Source: Amycolatopsis azurea DSM 43854 (GTDB lineage: Bacteria > Actinomycetota > Actinomycetes > Mycobacteriales > Pseudonocardiaceae). Taken from it: DNA of 64,000 nt. Position numbers and translations under genes: made by a program. The stretch covers positions 186,001 to 250,000 of the forward strand of contig NZ_MUXN01000022.1 of the NCBI RefSeq assembly GCF_001995215.1. Reading direction: 5' to 3'. Each line of letters opens with the position of its first letter. Position 1 is the stretch's first letter. The notes under the pieces are model-generated. The model was not told the origin of the DNA. It did not search any database and was given only the letters and a program-made list of their open reading frames with translations. Of the stretch, positions 8,585-15,448 are shown piece by piece.

Positions 8585-9366
8585 GTCATCTCCTGGAGGT
8601 CAAGGACGTCGGCAAGACCTACGGCAGCGTGATCGCGCTGCGCGACGTCTCCACGGTGGTCAACGCGGGCGAGGTGACCTGCGTGCTCGGCGACAACGGG
8701 GCAGGCAAGTCCACGCTGATCAAGATCCTGGCCGGGGTCCACCAGCACGACCAGGGCGAGTTCCTCGTCGAAGGCGAACCCGTCAAGTTCGCCTCGCCCC
8801 GCGAGGCGCTCGATCGCGGCATCGCGACGGTGTACCAGGACCTGGCGGTCGTGCCGCTGATGAGCGTGTGGCGGAACTTCTTCCTCGGCTCCGAACCGAC
8901 GGTCGGCTTCGGCCCGTTCCGCGCGCTGGACCGGAAGAAGGGCCGCGAGACGACCAAGAAGGCGTTGTCCGACATGGGCATCGACCTGCGGGACGTCGAG
9001 CAGCCGGTCGGCACGCTGTCCGGTGGCGAGCGGCAGTGCGTCGCCATCGCGCGGGCGGTGCACTTCGGGGCGAAGGTGCTGATCCTCGACGAGCCGACGG
9101 CCGCGCTGGGCGTGAAGCAGGCCGGTGTCGTGCTCAAGTACGTCGCGCAGGCCCGTGACCGCGGGCTCGGCGTCGTGCTGATCACGCACAACCCGCATCA
9201 CGCGTATCCGGTGGCCGATCGCTTCCTGCTGCTCAAACGGGGCGCGCCGCTCGGCGCCTACGAGAAGTCCGGGATCGACCTGGCCGAACTGACCCGGCAG
9301 ATGGCGGGCGGCGCGGAACTGGAAGCCCTCGAACACGAATTGCGAGCCGCGGAGTCCCCTTCATGA
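8581..9366 (+). CDS. Single-domain ABC transporter ATP-binding protein
   Basis: 261 residues from the ATG overlapping the permease stop; a longer frame upstream is only read-through of the permease in another frame. Walker A GDNGAGKST (37-45), signature LSGGERQCVAIARA and Walker B ILDEPTAALG are all intact. Most ribose-class importers use a fused two-NBD ATPase of about 500 residues, so this is the half-size FrcA-like form and would work as a homodimer. It overlaps the kinase gene by ATGA (9363-9366). Confidence 0.88.
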   Translation: MSHLLEVKDVGKTYGSVIALRDVSTVVNAGEVTCVLGDNGAGKSTLIKILAGVHQHDQGEFLVEGEPVKFASPREALDRGIATVYQDLAVVPLMSVWRNFFLGSEPTVGFGPFRALDRKKGRETTKKALSDMGIDLRDVEQPVGTLSGGERQCVAIARAVHFGAKVLILDEPTAALGVKQAGVVLKYVAQARDRGLGVVLITHNPHHAYPVADRFLLLKRGAPLGAYEKSGIDLAELTRQMAGGAELEALEHELRAAESPS

Positions 9367-10295
9367 CCGTTCTCGAAGCACTGACCGTCGGCCGGGTCGG
9401 GGTGGACCTCTACCCCGAACAGAGCGGCGTGCCTCTGGCCGGGGTCAGCACCTTCGCCAAGTCGCTCGGCGGCACCGCGACCAACGTCGCGGTCGCCGCC
9501 GCGCGGCTCGGCCGCTCGACGTCGGTGCTGACGAAGGTCGGCCCGGACGGCTTCGGCGACTACGTGCGCCAAGCCCTACGCGAGTTCGGTGTCTCTCCCG
9601 ATCACGTCGGGACGTCGGCCGGGTTGCAGACGCCGGTGGTGTTCTGCGCGCTGGACCCGCCCGCGGATCCGCCGCTGCTGTTCTACCGGTCCCCCATCGC
9701 GCCGGACCTGACCCTCGGTGAGGCCGACGTGCCCTGGGACGTCGTGGAAACGGTGCCGCTGCTGTGGGTCACCGGGACCGGTGTCTCGGTCGAGCCGTCT
9801 CGCGGCACCCAGCGCGAGATGCTCCGGCGTCGCGGACGCCGCGCGCACACCGTGCTGGACCTCGACTTCCGGCCGATGTTCTGGCCCGACACCGAGACCG
9901 CGCGCGAAGAGATCGGCTGGATGCTCGACCACGTCACGGTCGCGGTCGGCAACCGCGCCGAGGCCGAGGTCGCCGTCGGCACGGCGGATCCCGACGAGGC
10001 CGCGTCCCGGATGCTGGCCAGAGGTGTCGAACTGGCGGTGATCAAGAAGGGCGCCGAAGGGGTGCTGGTGGCCACCGCCGAGGGCCGCTGGACCGTGCCT
10101 CCCCAGCGGGTCGAGGTCGTCTGCGGGCTCGGCGCCGGGGACGGTTTCGGCGGCGCGCTGATCCACGGCCTGCTCTCCGGCTGGGATCCGGTGCGCATCG
10201 CCACCTACGCCAACGCGGCGGGCGCGCTCGTCGCGTCCCGGCTCGCCTGCGCCGACGCCATGCCCACCGCCGACGAGATCGAGGAGTTGCTGTGA
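9363..10295 (+). CDS. iolC: 5-dehydro-2-deoxygluconokinase (IolC)
   Basis: 310 residues, PfkB/ribokinase family. The N-terminal SLGGTATNVAVAAARLG and the C-terminal anion hole GLGAGDGFGGAL (Asp260 as catalytic base) are clear. IolC phosphorylates 2-deoxy-5-keto-gluconate in the inositol pathway. The family call is certain; the specific call rests on its position immediately before iolB and iolD, with GTGA and ATGA overlaps, and on typical IolC wording at the start (LTVGRVGVDLYPEQ). The usual GAGDAF motif reads GAGDGF here, a mild variation. Confidence 0.88.
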   Translation: MTVLEALTVGRVGVDLYPEQSGVPLAGVSTFAKSLGGTATNVAVAAARLGRSTSVLTKVGPDGFGDYVRQALREFGVSPDHVGTSAGLQTPVVFCALDPPADPPLLFYRSPIAPDLTLGEADVPWDVVETVPLLWVTGTGVSVEPSRGTQREMLRRRGRRAHTVLDLDFRPMFWPDTETAREEIGWMLDHVTVAVGNRAEAEVAVGTADPDEAASRMLARGVELAVIKKGAEGVLVATAEGRWTVPPQRVEVVCGLGAGDGFGGALIHGLLSGWDPVRIATYANAAGALVASRLACADAMPTADEIEELL

Positions 10296-11182
10296 GCAAG
10301 CTGCACCGTCCACTCGGGACGCTTTCGGACGAGCGGGACCCGGTCCGGCTCACCCCGGATTCGGCGGGCTGGACCTACAGCGGCCTGAGGGTGCTCTCGC
10401 TGGCCGCGGGCGAGTCCCGGATCGTGCGCACCGGCGAGTACGAAGCGTTCGTACTGCCGCTGGCGGGAGCGTGCACCGTCCGGGTCGACGGCCAGGTCTT
10501 CGAACTCGCCGGCCGCGATTCGGTGTTCACCCGGGTCACGGACTTCGCCTACGTCCCGCGCGACGCCGAAGTCGAGTTGTCGACAGTCGAGGGAATCGAG
10601 GTCGCGCTGCCGATGGCGCGCTGCGCACGCCGTCTCGAACCGCGCTACGGGCCCGCCGAGAACGTGCCGGTGGAGGTACGCGGCGCGGGACAGGCCACGC
10701 GGCAGGTCACCAACTTCGGCGTGCCCGGCGTCTGGGACCACGCGGACAAGCTGAACGCGTGCGAGCTGATCACCCCCGGCGGCAACTGGTCGTCGTACCC
10801 GCCGCACAAGCACGACGAGGCGTCCGGATGCGAGGTCGTCAACGAGGAGATCTACTACTTCCGCGTCGCCGGTCGCGACGGGGTGACACCTTCACGCGAA
10901 GGATTCGGCCTCCATCGGACGTACACCTCGGACGGCGAACTGGACGAGGACGTCGCGGTCCGGGACGGGGACGTCTTCCTGATCCCGCGCGGCTATCACG
11001 GGCCTTGCGTCGCCGCGCCGGGCTACCCGATGTACTACCTGAACGTCCTGGCGGGGCCCGCCGACGAGCGGTCGATGGCCTTCTGCGACGACCCCGCGCA
11101 CGGCTGGGTCCGCGAGACCTGGGCCGATCAGGAACTCGACCCCCGCTGCCCGGTCACGAGCCACGAAGGACGGGTGTCATGA
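10292..11182 (+). CDS. iolB: 5-deoxy-glucuronate isomerase (IolB)
   Basis: 296 residues starting at a GTG whose last bases form the TGA of iolC. The bicupin IolB fold is evident: GEYEAFVLPLAG, ELAGRDSVF and the metal-binding SYPPHKHDE (His172, His174) followed by EEIYYFR and a later GYHGPCVAAPGYPMYYLNV. The enzyme converts 5-deoxy-glucuronate to 2-deoxy-5-keto-gluconate, the IolC substrate. The overlap with iolC and iolD keeps three consecutive pathway steps coupled. Confidence 0.92.
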   Translation: MSKLHRPLGTLSDERDPVRLTPDSAGWTYSGLRVLSLAAGESRIVRTGEYEAFVLPLAGACTVRVDGQVFELAGRDSVFTRVTDFAYVPRDAEVELSTVEGIEVALPMARCARRLEPRYGPAENVPVEVRGAGQATRQVTNFGVPGVWDHADKLNACELITPGGNWSSYPPHKHDEASGCEVVNEEIYYFRVAGRDGVTPSREGFGLHRTYTSDGELDEDVAVRDGDVFLIPRGYHGPCVAAPGYPMYYLNVLAGPADERSMAFCDDPAHGWVRETWADQELDPRCPVTSHEGRVS

Positions 11183-13032
11183 AGCTGACCACGGCGCAGG
11201 CCCTGGTGCGCTGGCTGCTCGCGCAACGGTCGGAAACCCTCGACGGGCGGGAAGTCCCGTTGTTCCCCGGGGTGTTCGCGATCTTCGGGCACGGCAACGT
11301 CCTCGGGCTCGGAACCGCGCTGGAGGAGCGACGCGAGGAGCTCCCCCTGTGGCGCGGGCAGACCGAGCAGGGCATGGCGCTCGCCGCGGTCGGCTACGCG
11401 AAAGCGACGCACCGGCGGCAGGTCGGCGTGGTGACGTCGTCGATCGGGCCCGGCGCGCTGAACATGGTCACCGCGGCCGGGGTCGCGCACGCCAACCGGC
11501 TGCCGGTGCTGCTGCTCCCCGGGGACACCTTCACCAGCCGCGCCCCGGATCCGGTGCTGCAGCAGGTGGAGCACTTCGGTGATCCGACGGCCACGGTCAA
11601 CGACGCCTTCCGCGCGGTGAGCCGGTACTTCGACCGGATCACGCGGCCAGAGCAGCTGCTTTCGACGCTGCCGCAGGTCGCCAGGGTGCTGACCGATCCG
11701 GCGGACGCGGGCCCGGTGACGCTGGCGCTGCCGCAGGACGTCCAGGTGGAGACCTACGACTTCCCGGACTCGCTCTTCGAACCGGTGACTCATCGCCCGC
11801 TGCGCCCGCGGCCCGATCGCCGGTCCCTCACCGAAGCGGCGGGCGCGCTGCGATCGGCGCGGAAACCGTTGCTGGTCCTCGGCGGCGGTGTCCGGTATTC
11901 CGGCGCGGGCGTGCGCGCGTTGGCCTTCGCCGAGCGGCACGGGATCCCGGTCACGGAAACCACGGCGGGCCGCACCCTGGTCCCGCACGGGCATCCGCTG
12001 CACGCCGGTCCGCTGGGCGTCACCGGTTCGGCGTCCGCGAACGTCCTGGCCGCCGAGGCGGACGTCGTGCTGGCCGTCGGCACCCGCTTGCAGGACTTCA
12101 CCACGGCGTCCTGGACGGTGTTCTCGCCCGATGTCCGGCTGGTCACCCTGAACGCCGCCCGGTTCGACGCGGTCAAGCACGGCGCGCTGGCCGTCGTCGG
12201 CGACGCCGAGGCGGGTCTCGCGGATCTGGCGGCCCAGCTGGAGAGCTGGCGGGTCGATCCTCTGTGGACGGAGCGCGCGGCGGCGGAACGCGGCCGGTGG
12301 GACGCGCACATCGACACCTTGCGCGCCGTTTCCGGCCCCGAGAGGTCGTTGACCGTGCCGACCTACGCTCAGGTCGTCGGCGCGGTCAACGACCTCTCCG
12401 AACCGCACGACTACGTGATGACCGCGTCCGGCGGGATGCCGGGGGAACTGATCGGCGGCTGGCGCGGATCGGGTTCGGTCGGCATGGACGTCGAGTACGG
12501 GTTCTCGTGCATGGGTTACGAACTCGCGGGCGCGTGGGGCGCGGCGATGGCGCACACCGGCGGCCTGGTCACCACGATGCTCGGCGACGGCTCGTACCTG
12601 ATGCTGAACTCGGAACTGTTCTCCGCCGCCTTCGCCGGGCATCCCTTCGTCGCGGTGGTCTGCGACAACGACGGTTACGCGGTCATCGCCCGTCTCCAGG
12701 AGGGCCAGGGCGGCAAGCCGTTCAACAACTTCCTCGCCGACTGCCGGAGCTCGCACACCTCGCCGCCCCGGGTCGACTTCGCGAAGCACGCCGAATCGCT
12801 GGGGTGCGCGGTGTTCACGGCGTCCTCTTCGGACGATGTGCGGACGGCTTACGCGAAGGCGAGGGAAGCGGCGGTGGCCGGGAAACGACCGGCGGTGGTC
12901 GTGGTGCGGACCCAGCCGTCCTCGTGGACCGAAGCCGGTGCCTGGTGGGAGGTCGGTGTCCCGGAGCACCTGTCCGGCCGGGAGGGCTTCGAGCAGGGGA
13001 AATCGGGGCAGGTGCGGTATGTACAGAGCTAG
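11179..13032 (+). CDS. iolD: 3D-(3,5/4)-trihydroxycyclohexane-1,2-dione hydrolase (IolD)
   Basis: 617 residues from the ATG that overlaps the iolB stop; the open frame further upstream is a shadow. A ThDP-dependent fold of the acetolactate-synthase type: N-terminal pyrimidine domain with the GQTEQGMALAAVGYAKAT region (Glu activates the cofactor), central domain, and C-terminal pyrophosphate-binding GDGSYLMLNSELFSAA with the metal-ligand Asp and Asn. IolD hydrolytically opens the cyclohexanedione ring to 5-deoxy-glucuronate, the IolB substrate. Length fits IolD (about 620-650). It ends the operon; a 15-bp hairpin follows. Confidence 0.94.
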   Translation: MKLTTAQALVRWLLAQRSETLDGREVPLFPGVFAIFGHGNVLGLGTALEERREELPLWRGQTEQGMALAAVGYAKATHRRQVGVVTSSIGPGALNMVTAAGVAHANRLPVLLLPGDTFTSRAPDPVLQQVEHFGDPTATVNDAFRAVSRYFDRITRPEQLLSTLPQVARVLTDPADAGPVTLALPQDVQVETYDFPDSLFEPVTHRPLRPRPDRRSLTEAAGALRSARKPLLVLGGGVRYSGAGVRALAFAERHGIPVTETTAGRTLVPHGHPLHAGPLGVTGSASANVLAAEADVVLAVGTRLQDFTTASWTVFSPDVRLVTLNAARFDAVKHGALAVVGDAEAGLADLAAQLESWRVDPLWTERAAAERGRWDAHIDTLRAVSGPERSLTVPTYAQVVGAVNDLSEPHDYVMTASGGMPGELIGGWRGSGSVGMDVEYGFSCMGYELAGAWGAAMAHTGGLVTTMLGDGSYLMLNSELFSAAFAGHPFVAVVCDNDGYAVIARLQEGQGGKPFNNFLADCRSSHTSPPRVDFAKHAESLGCAVFTASSSDDVRTAYAKAREAAVAGKRPAVVVVRTQPSSWTEAGAWWEVGVPEHLSGREGFEQGKSGQVRYVQS

Positions 13033-13048
13033 GGCCGTGAAGAGCTAG

Positions 13049-13086
13049 GGCGCGGCTGCGTCCAGCAAGGTGGACGCAGCCGCGCC
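13049..13086. terminator. Bidirectional terminator-like hairpin after iolD
   Basis: A perfect 15-bp stem (GGCGCGGCTGCGTCC at 13049-13063 and its complement at 13072-13086) with an 8-nt loop lies between the convergent iolD and dehydrogenase genes. No long U-tract follows, which is normal for high-GC actinomycetes. Confidence 0.75.
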
Positions 13087-13096
13087 GACTCCCGCC

Positions 13097-13957
13097 CTAT
13101 TTGTCAAAGCTGGCGAAGTAACCGGCCGCCATGTCCTCGTCGCCGTGCCCGGCTTCGGAAGCGCGGGCGAAGCGGGCCTGCCCGGCCTCGACGGCGTCCA
13201 TCCGGACACCCGCTCGGGCCGCGGCCGCCAGCACCAGCCGGGCGTCCTTCTCGGCGTTGTCGACCGAGAAGGCGGTGGTGTAGTCGTTCTTGAGGATCGC
13301 GGCGGATTTCGCCTGGAAGTAGCCGTTGTCCATGGGGCCGCCGGTGACGACGTCGACGAAGTGCTTCGGGTCGACGCCGAGTCCTTCGGCCAGCGCCAGC
13401 GCCTCGCCGACGCCGTGGGTCAGCGCGATCACCCACGTGTTCAGCACCAGTTTGAGCCGGCTCGCCGCGCCGGAGCGGCCGTCTTCGCCGACCCACAGCG
13501 TGCGCTTGCCGATCGCGTCGAACAGCGGCTGGACGGTCTCGCGCGCGTCGGCCGCGCCCGCCGCCAGCACGATCAGCTGGCCCTGTTCGGCGGGCTGGCG
13601 GGTGCCCTGCACCGGCGCGTCGACGAAGACGAGGCCCTGCTCGCCGGCGTGCGCGATCAGCTCGTCGACGGCTTCGCCGACGGTGCTGAGCTGCACCCAG
13701 ATCGTGCCGGCGGCGGGGGCGGCCGCGCGGATCGCCTCCAGCACCGCCTGGCCGTCCGTGAGGACCGTGATCACCACCTTCGCGCCCTCGACGGCTTCCG
13801 CAGCGCTCGACGCGACCTGGACGCCGTCCCCGGCGAGGGCTTCGGCCTTGGCCGCGGTGCGGTTCCAGGCCCGGACCGCGAACCCGGCCTTGCTCAGGTT
13901 GCGGGCGACCGGGGCACCGATGATCCCGGTGCCGAGCACAGCGACGGTTTCCGTCAT
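13097..13957 (-). CDS. NAD-binding 3-hydroxyisobutyrate dehydrogenase-family oxidoreductase
   Basis: 286 residues. The N-terminal Rossmann motif is GTGIIGAPVARNL; the substrate-binding DAPVQGTRQPAEQG and the catalytic-lysine segment SRLKLVLNTW are those of the beta-hydroxyacid dehydrogenase family (3-hydroxyisobutyrate, tartronate semialdehyde and 6-phosphogluconate relatives). It lies 101 bp downstream of a TetR gene on the same strand. A TCGTT-N4-AACGA dyad stands just before its start, matching a dyad before the TetR gene. The substrate is unknown. Convergence with iolD gives no firm link to inositol. Confidence 0.8.
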   Translation of the reverse strand: MTETVAVLGTGIIGAPVARNLSKAGFAVRAWNRTAAKAEALAGDGVQVASSAAEAVEGAKVVITVLTDGQAVLEAIRAAAPAAGTIWVQLSTVGEAVDELIAHAGEQGLVFVDAPVQGTRQPAEQGQLIVLAAGAADARETVQPLFDAIGKRTLWVGEDGRSGAASRLKLVLNTWVIALTHGVGEALALAEGLGVDPKHFVDVVTGGPMDNGYFQAKSAAILKNDYTTAFSVDNAEKDARLVLAAAARAGVRMDAVEAGQARFARASEAGHGDEDMAAGYFASFDK

Positions 13958-13993
13958 GACTTGCCTTCACTCCTCGTCTCGTTAGTGGAATGA

Positions 13994-14007
13994 TCGTTAA
14001 AGAACGA
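13994..14007. promoter_or_regulatory. Candidate TetR operator before the dehydrogenase gene
   Basis: TCGTT-AAAG-AACGA is a 5-bp dyad with a 4-nt spacer, 37 bp upstream of the dehydrogenase start. The same CGTT-N4-AACG core stands just upstream of the TetR gene at 14654-14665. Confidence 0.5.
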
Positions 14008-14058
14008 GCGCGAAGAAAATCGGCTCGAACGCTGGGGTCTGTTACGAAACCTGGAACA

Positions 14059-14637
14059 TCAGAACGCCTCGATGGTGGTTTCGACGACTTGGGTGAGTGC
14101 CTGCCGGTCCGCGGTCTTGCCCAGTACCCGCAGGCCGTACATCGCGGCGAGGGTGAACCGCGCCAGCGCGCGGGGGTCCCGGCCCGCGCCGATCTCGCCC
14201 GCGTGCCGGGCGGCGGCGAATTCGGCGTGGAACGCGTTCTCCACCCGTTCGAAATTGTGGCGGACGCGAGCGGTGACCTCGTCGTCGACGCCGCCGAGTT
14301 CCAGGGCGGCGTTGACGGCCAGACAACCTCGATGCGTGGCCGAGGTGTCCATCTCGTCGTGGACCACGTCCATCAGCACGCGCCGGATCCGCTCCCGGAT
14401 GGTTCCCGGGGCGACCAGCATCTCCTCCACCCGCGTGGCGGACGTTTCCTCGTACCGGCGCAGCGACTCCTTGAACAGCTGCTGCTTGCTCGAAAACGTG
14501 TTGTACAGGCTTCCCCGGCCGAGGCCGGTGCCGTCGACCAGGTCCTGGGCCGACGTCGCCGCGTATCCCTTCCGCCAGAACGTGCCGACCGCGGCGTCGA
14601 GCACCTCGGTGGGATCGAATCCCTTCGGACGGGGCAT
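14059..14637 (-). CDS. TetR-family transcriptional regulator
   Basis: 192 residues from the ATG reading MPRPKGFDPTEVLDAA, the usual TetR beginning; an ATG four codons earlier is also possible and neither has a clear ribosome site. The helix-turn-helix covers roughly residues 10-50 (YAATSAQDLVDGTGLGRGSLYNTF); the C-terminal ligand domain contains HRGCLAVNAALEL, as in TetR_C proteins of the NemR/AcuR type that respond to small reactive or hydrophobic compounds. Shared CGTT-N4-AACG dyads before this gene and the next suggest autorepression and control of the downstream dehydrogenase. Confidence 0.87.
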   Translation of the reverse strand: MPRPKGFDPTEVLDAAVGTFWRKGYAATSAQDLVDGTGLGRGSLYNTFSSKQQLFKESLRRYEETSATRVEEMLVAPGTIRERIRRVLMDVVHDEMDTSATHRGCLAVNAALELGGVDDEVTARVRHNFERVENAFHAEFAAARHAGEIGAGRDPRALARFTLAAMYGLRVLGKTADRQALTQVVETTIEAF

Positions 14638-14653
14638 GCCGACCAGCATCGCA

Positions 14654-14665
14654 CGTTCTGTAACG
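14654..14665. promoter_or_regulatory. Candidate TetR autoregulatory operator
   Basis: CGTT-CTGT-AACG lies 17 bp upstream of the chosen TetR start (5 bp before the alternative start). It has the same arms and spacing as the dyad at 13994-14007. Confidence 0.5.
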
Positions 14666-14684
14666 ATCAGTCAAATACCGGTGG

Positions 14685-15431
14685 TCAATGCTCGGACAGC
14701 AGCGACCCGAAGCCGCGCACACTGTCGGTCACGCCGTTGCGGCGCAGGGCGTGCCAGTACAGGACGACGTTGTTCGAAAGGACCGGTTTGCCGAGCCAGA
14801 ACTCGGCGGCCGCCGCGACCCGCGCCATGGCGACGTTCGTGCCGACCTGGACGATGGCCTCGACGTCGGCGCTGTCGATCTCCTTGACGGCGTCCCTGAG
14901 TTCGGGCTCGGAGACGTGCGAGATCCGGGCCGGGCTCGGCATGCCGAGACCATGGAGGCCCAGCAGGTCGTAGCCGCTGTCGGTGAAGAACCGGCTCACC
15001 GAATCGTCGCCGACCGGCAGATACGGCGTGATGACCGCGACCCGGCGGGCGTCGTGCGCGGCGAGCGCGGCGGTGATCGCGTCCGGGCTCATCGTCACCG
15101 GCAGGCCGCCCGCGGCGTCCCGCATCGAATCGAGGACACGGCCGTGCGAAGCCGTCCCCTCCCAATAGCTTTCCGGTGACACGCCGACGATCACGCAGTC
15201 GGGTCCGCAGCCGGTGACGCTCCGGATCGCCGGATGCGTCGACAGCCGGATGCTGTGCATGACGTGGCCGAACCCGGGCTCGTCGACCATCGGATCGTCG
15301 CCGATGACCATCCGGCCGGTGTGGTTGGTGACGCCGTCGGGGCGCAACGCGTCCAGCTCCGGCTGGGCCGAGGTGTTGGTGGACGGGACGACGACGCCGA
15401 CCTTGAGGCGGGGACCGAGGGAGTCGGGCAC
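14685..15431 (-). CDS. Aspartate/glutamate racemase / maleate isomerase-superfamily protein lacking the usual cysteines
   Basis: 248 residues from a GTG with AAGGAG nine nt upstream. The opening LKVGVVVPSTNTSAQPELD matches the substrate-binding N terminus of maleate cis-trans isomerases and arylmalonate decarboxylases. These enzymes use one or two catalytic Cys. Here the first site region reads CVIVGVSPESYW and the second VQVGTNVA, so neither expected Cys-Thr pair is present. The gene begins 17 bp after the stop of the indigoidine-type synthetase and is probably its operon partner. Role unknown: it could handle a glutamine-derived compound, isomerise a dicarboxylate, or be non-catalytic. Confidence 0.7.
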   Translation of the reverse strand: MPDSLGPRLKVGVVVPSTNTSAQPELDALRPDGVTNHTGRMVIGDDPMVDEPGFGHVMHSIRLSTHPAIRSVTGCGPDCVIVGVSPESYWEGTASHGRVLDSMRDAAGGLPVTMSPDAITAALAAHDARRVAVITPYLPVGDDSVSRFFTDSGYDLLGLHGLGMPSPARISHVSEPELRDAVKEIDSADVEAIVQVGTNVAMARVAAAAEFWLGKPVLSNNVVLYWHALRRNGVTDSVRGFGSLLSEH

Positions 15432-15448
15432 TACGGGATCTCCTTAGC

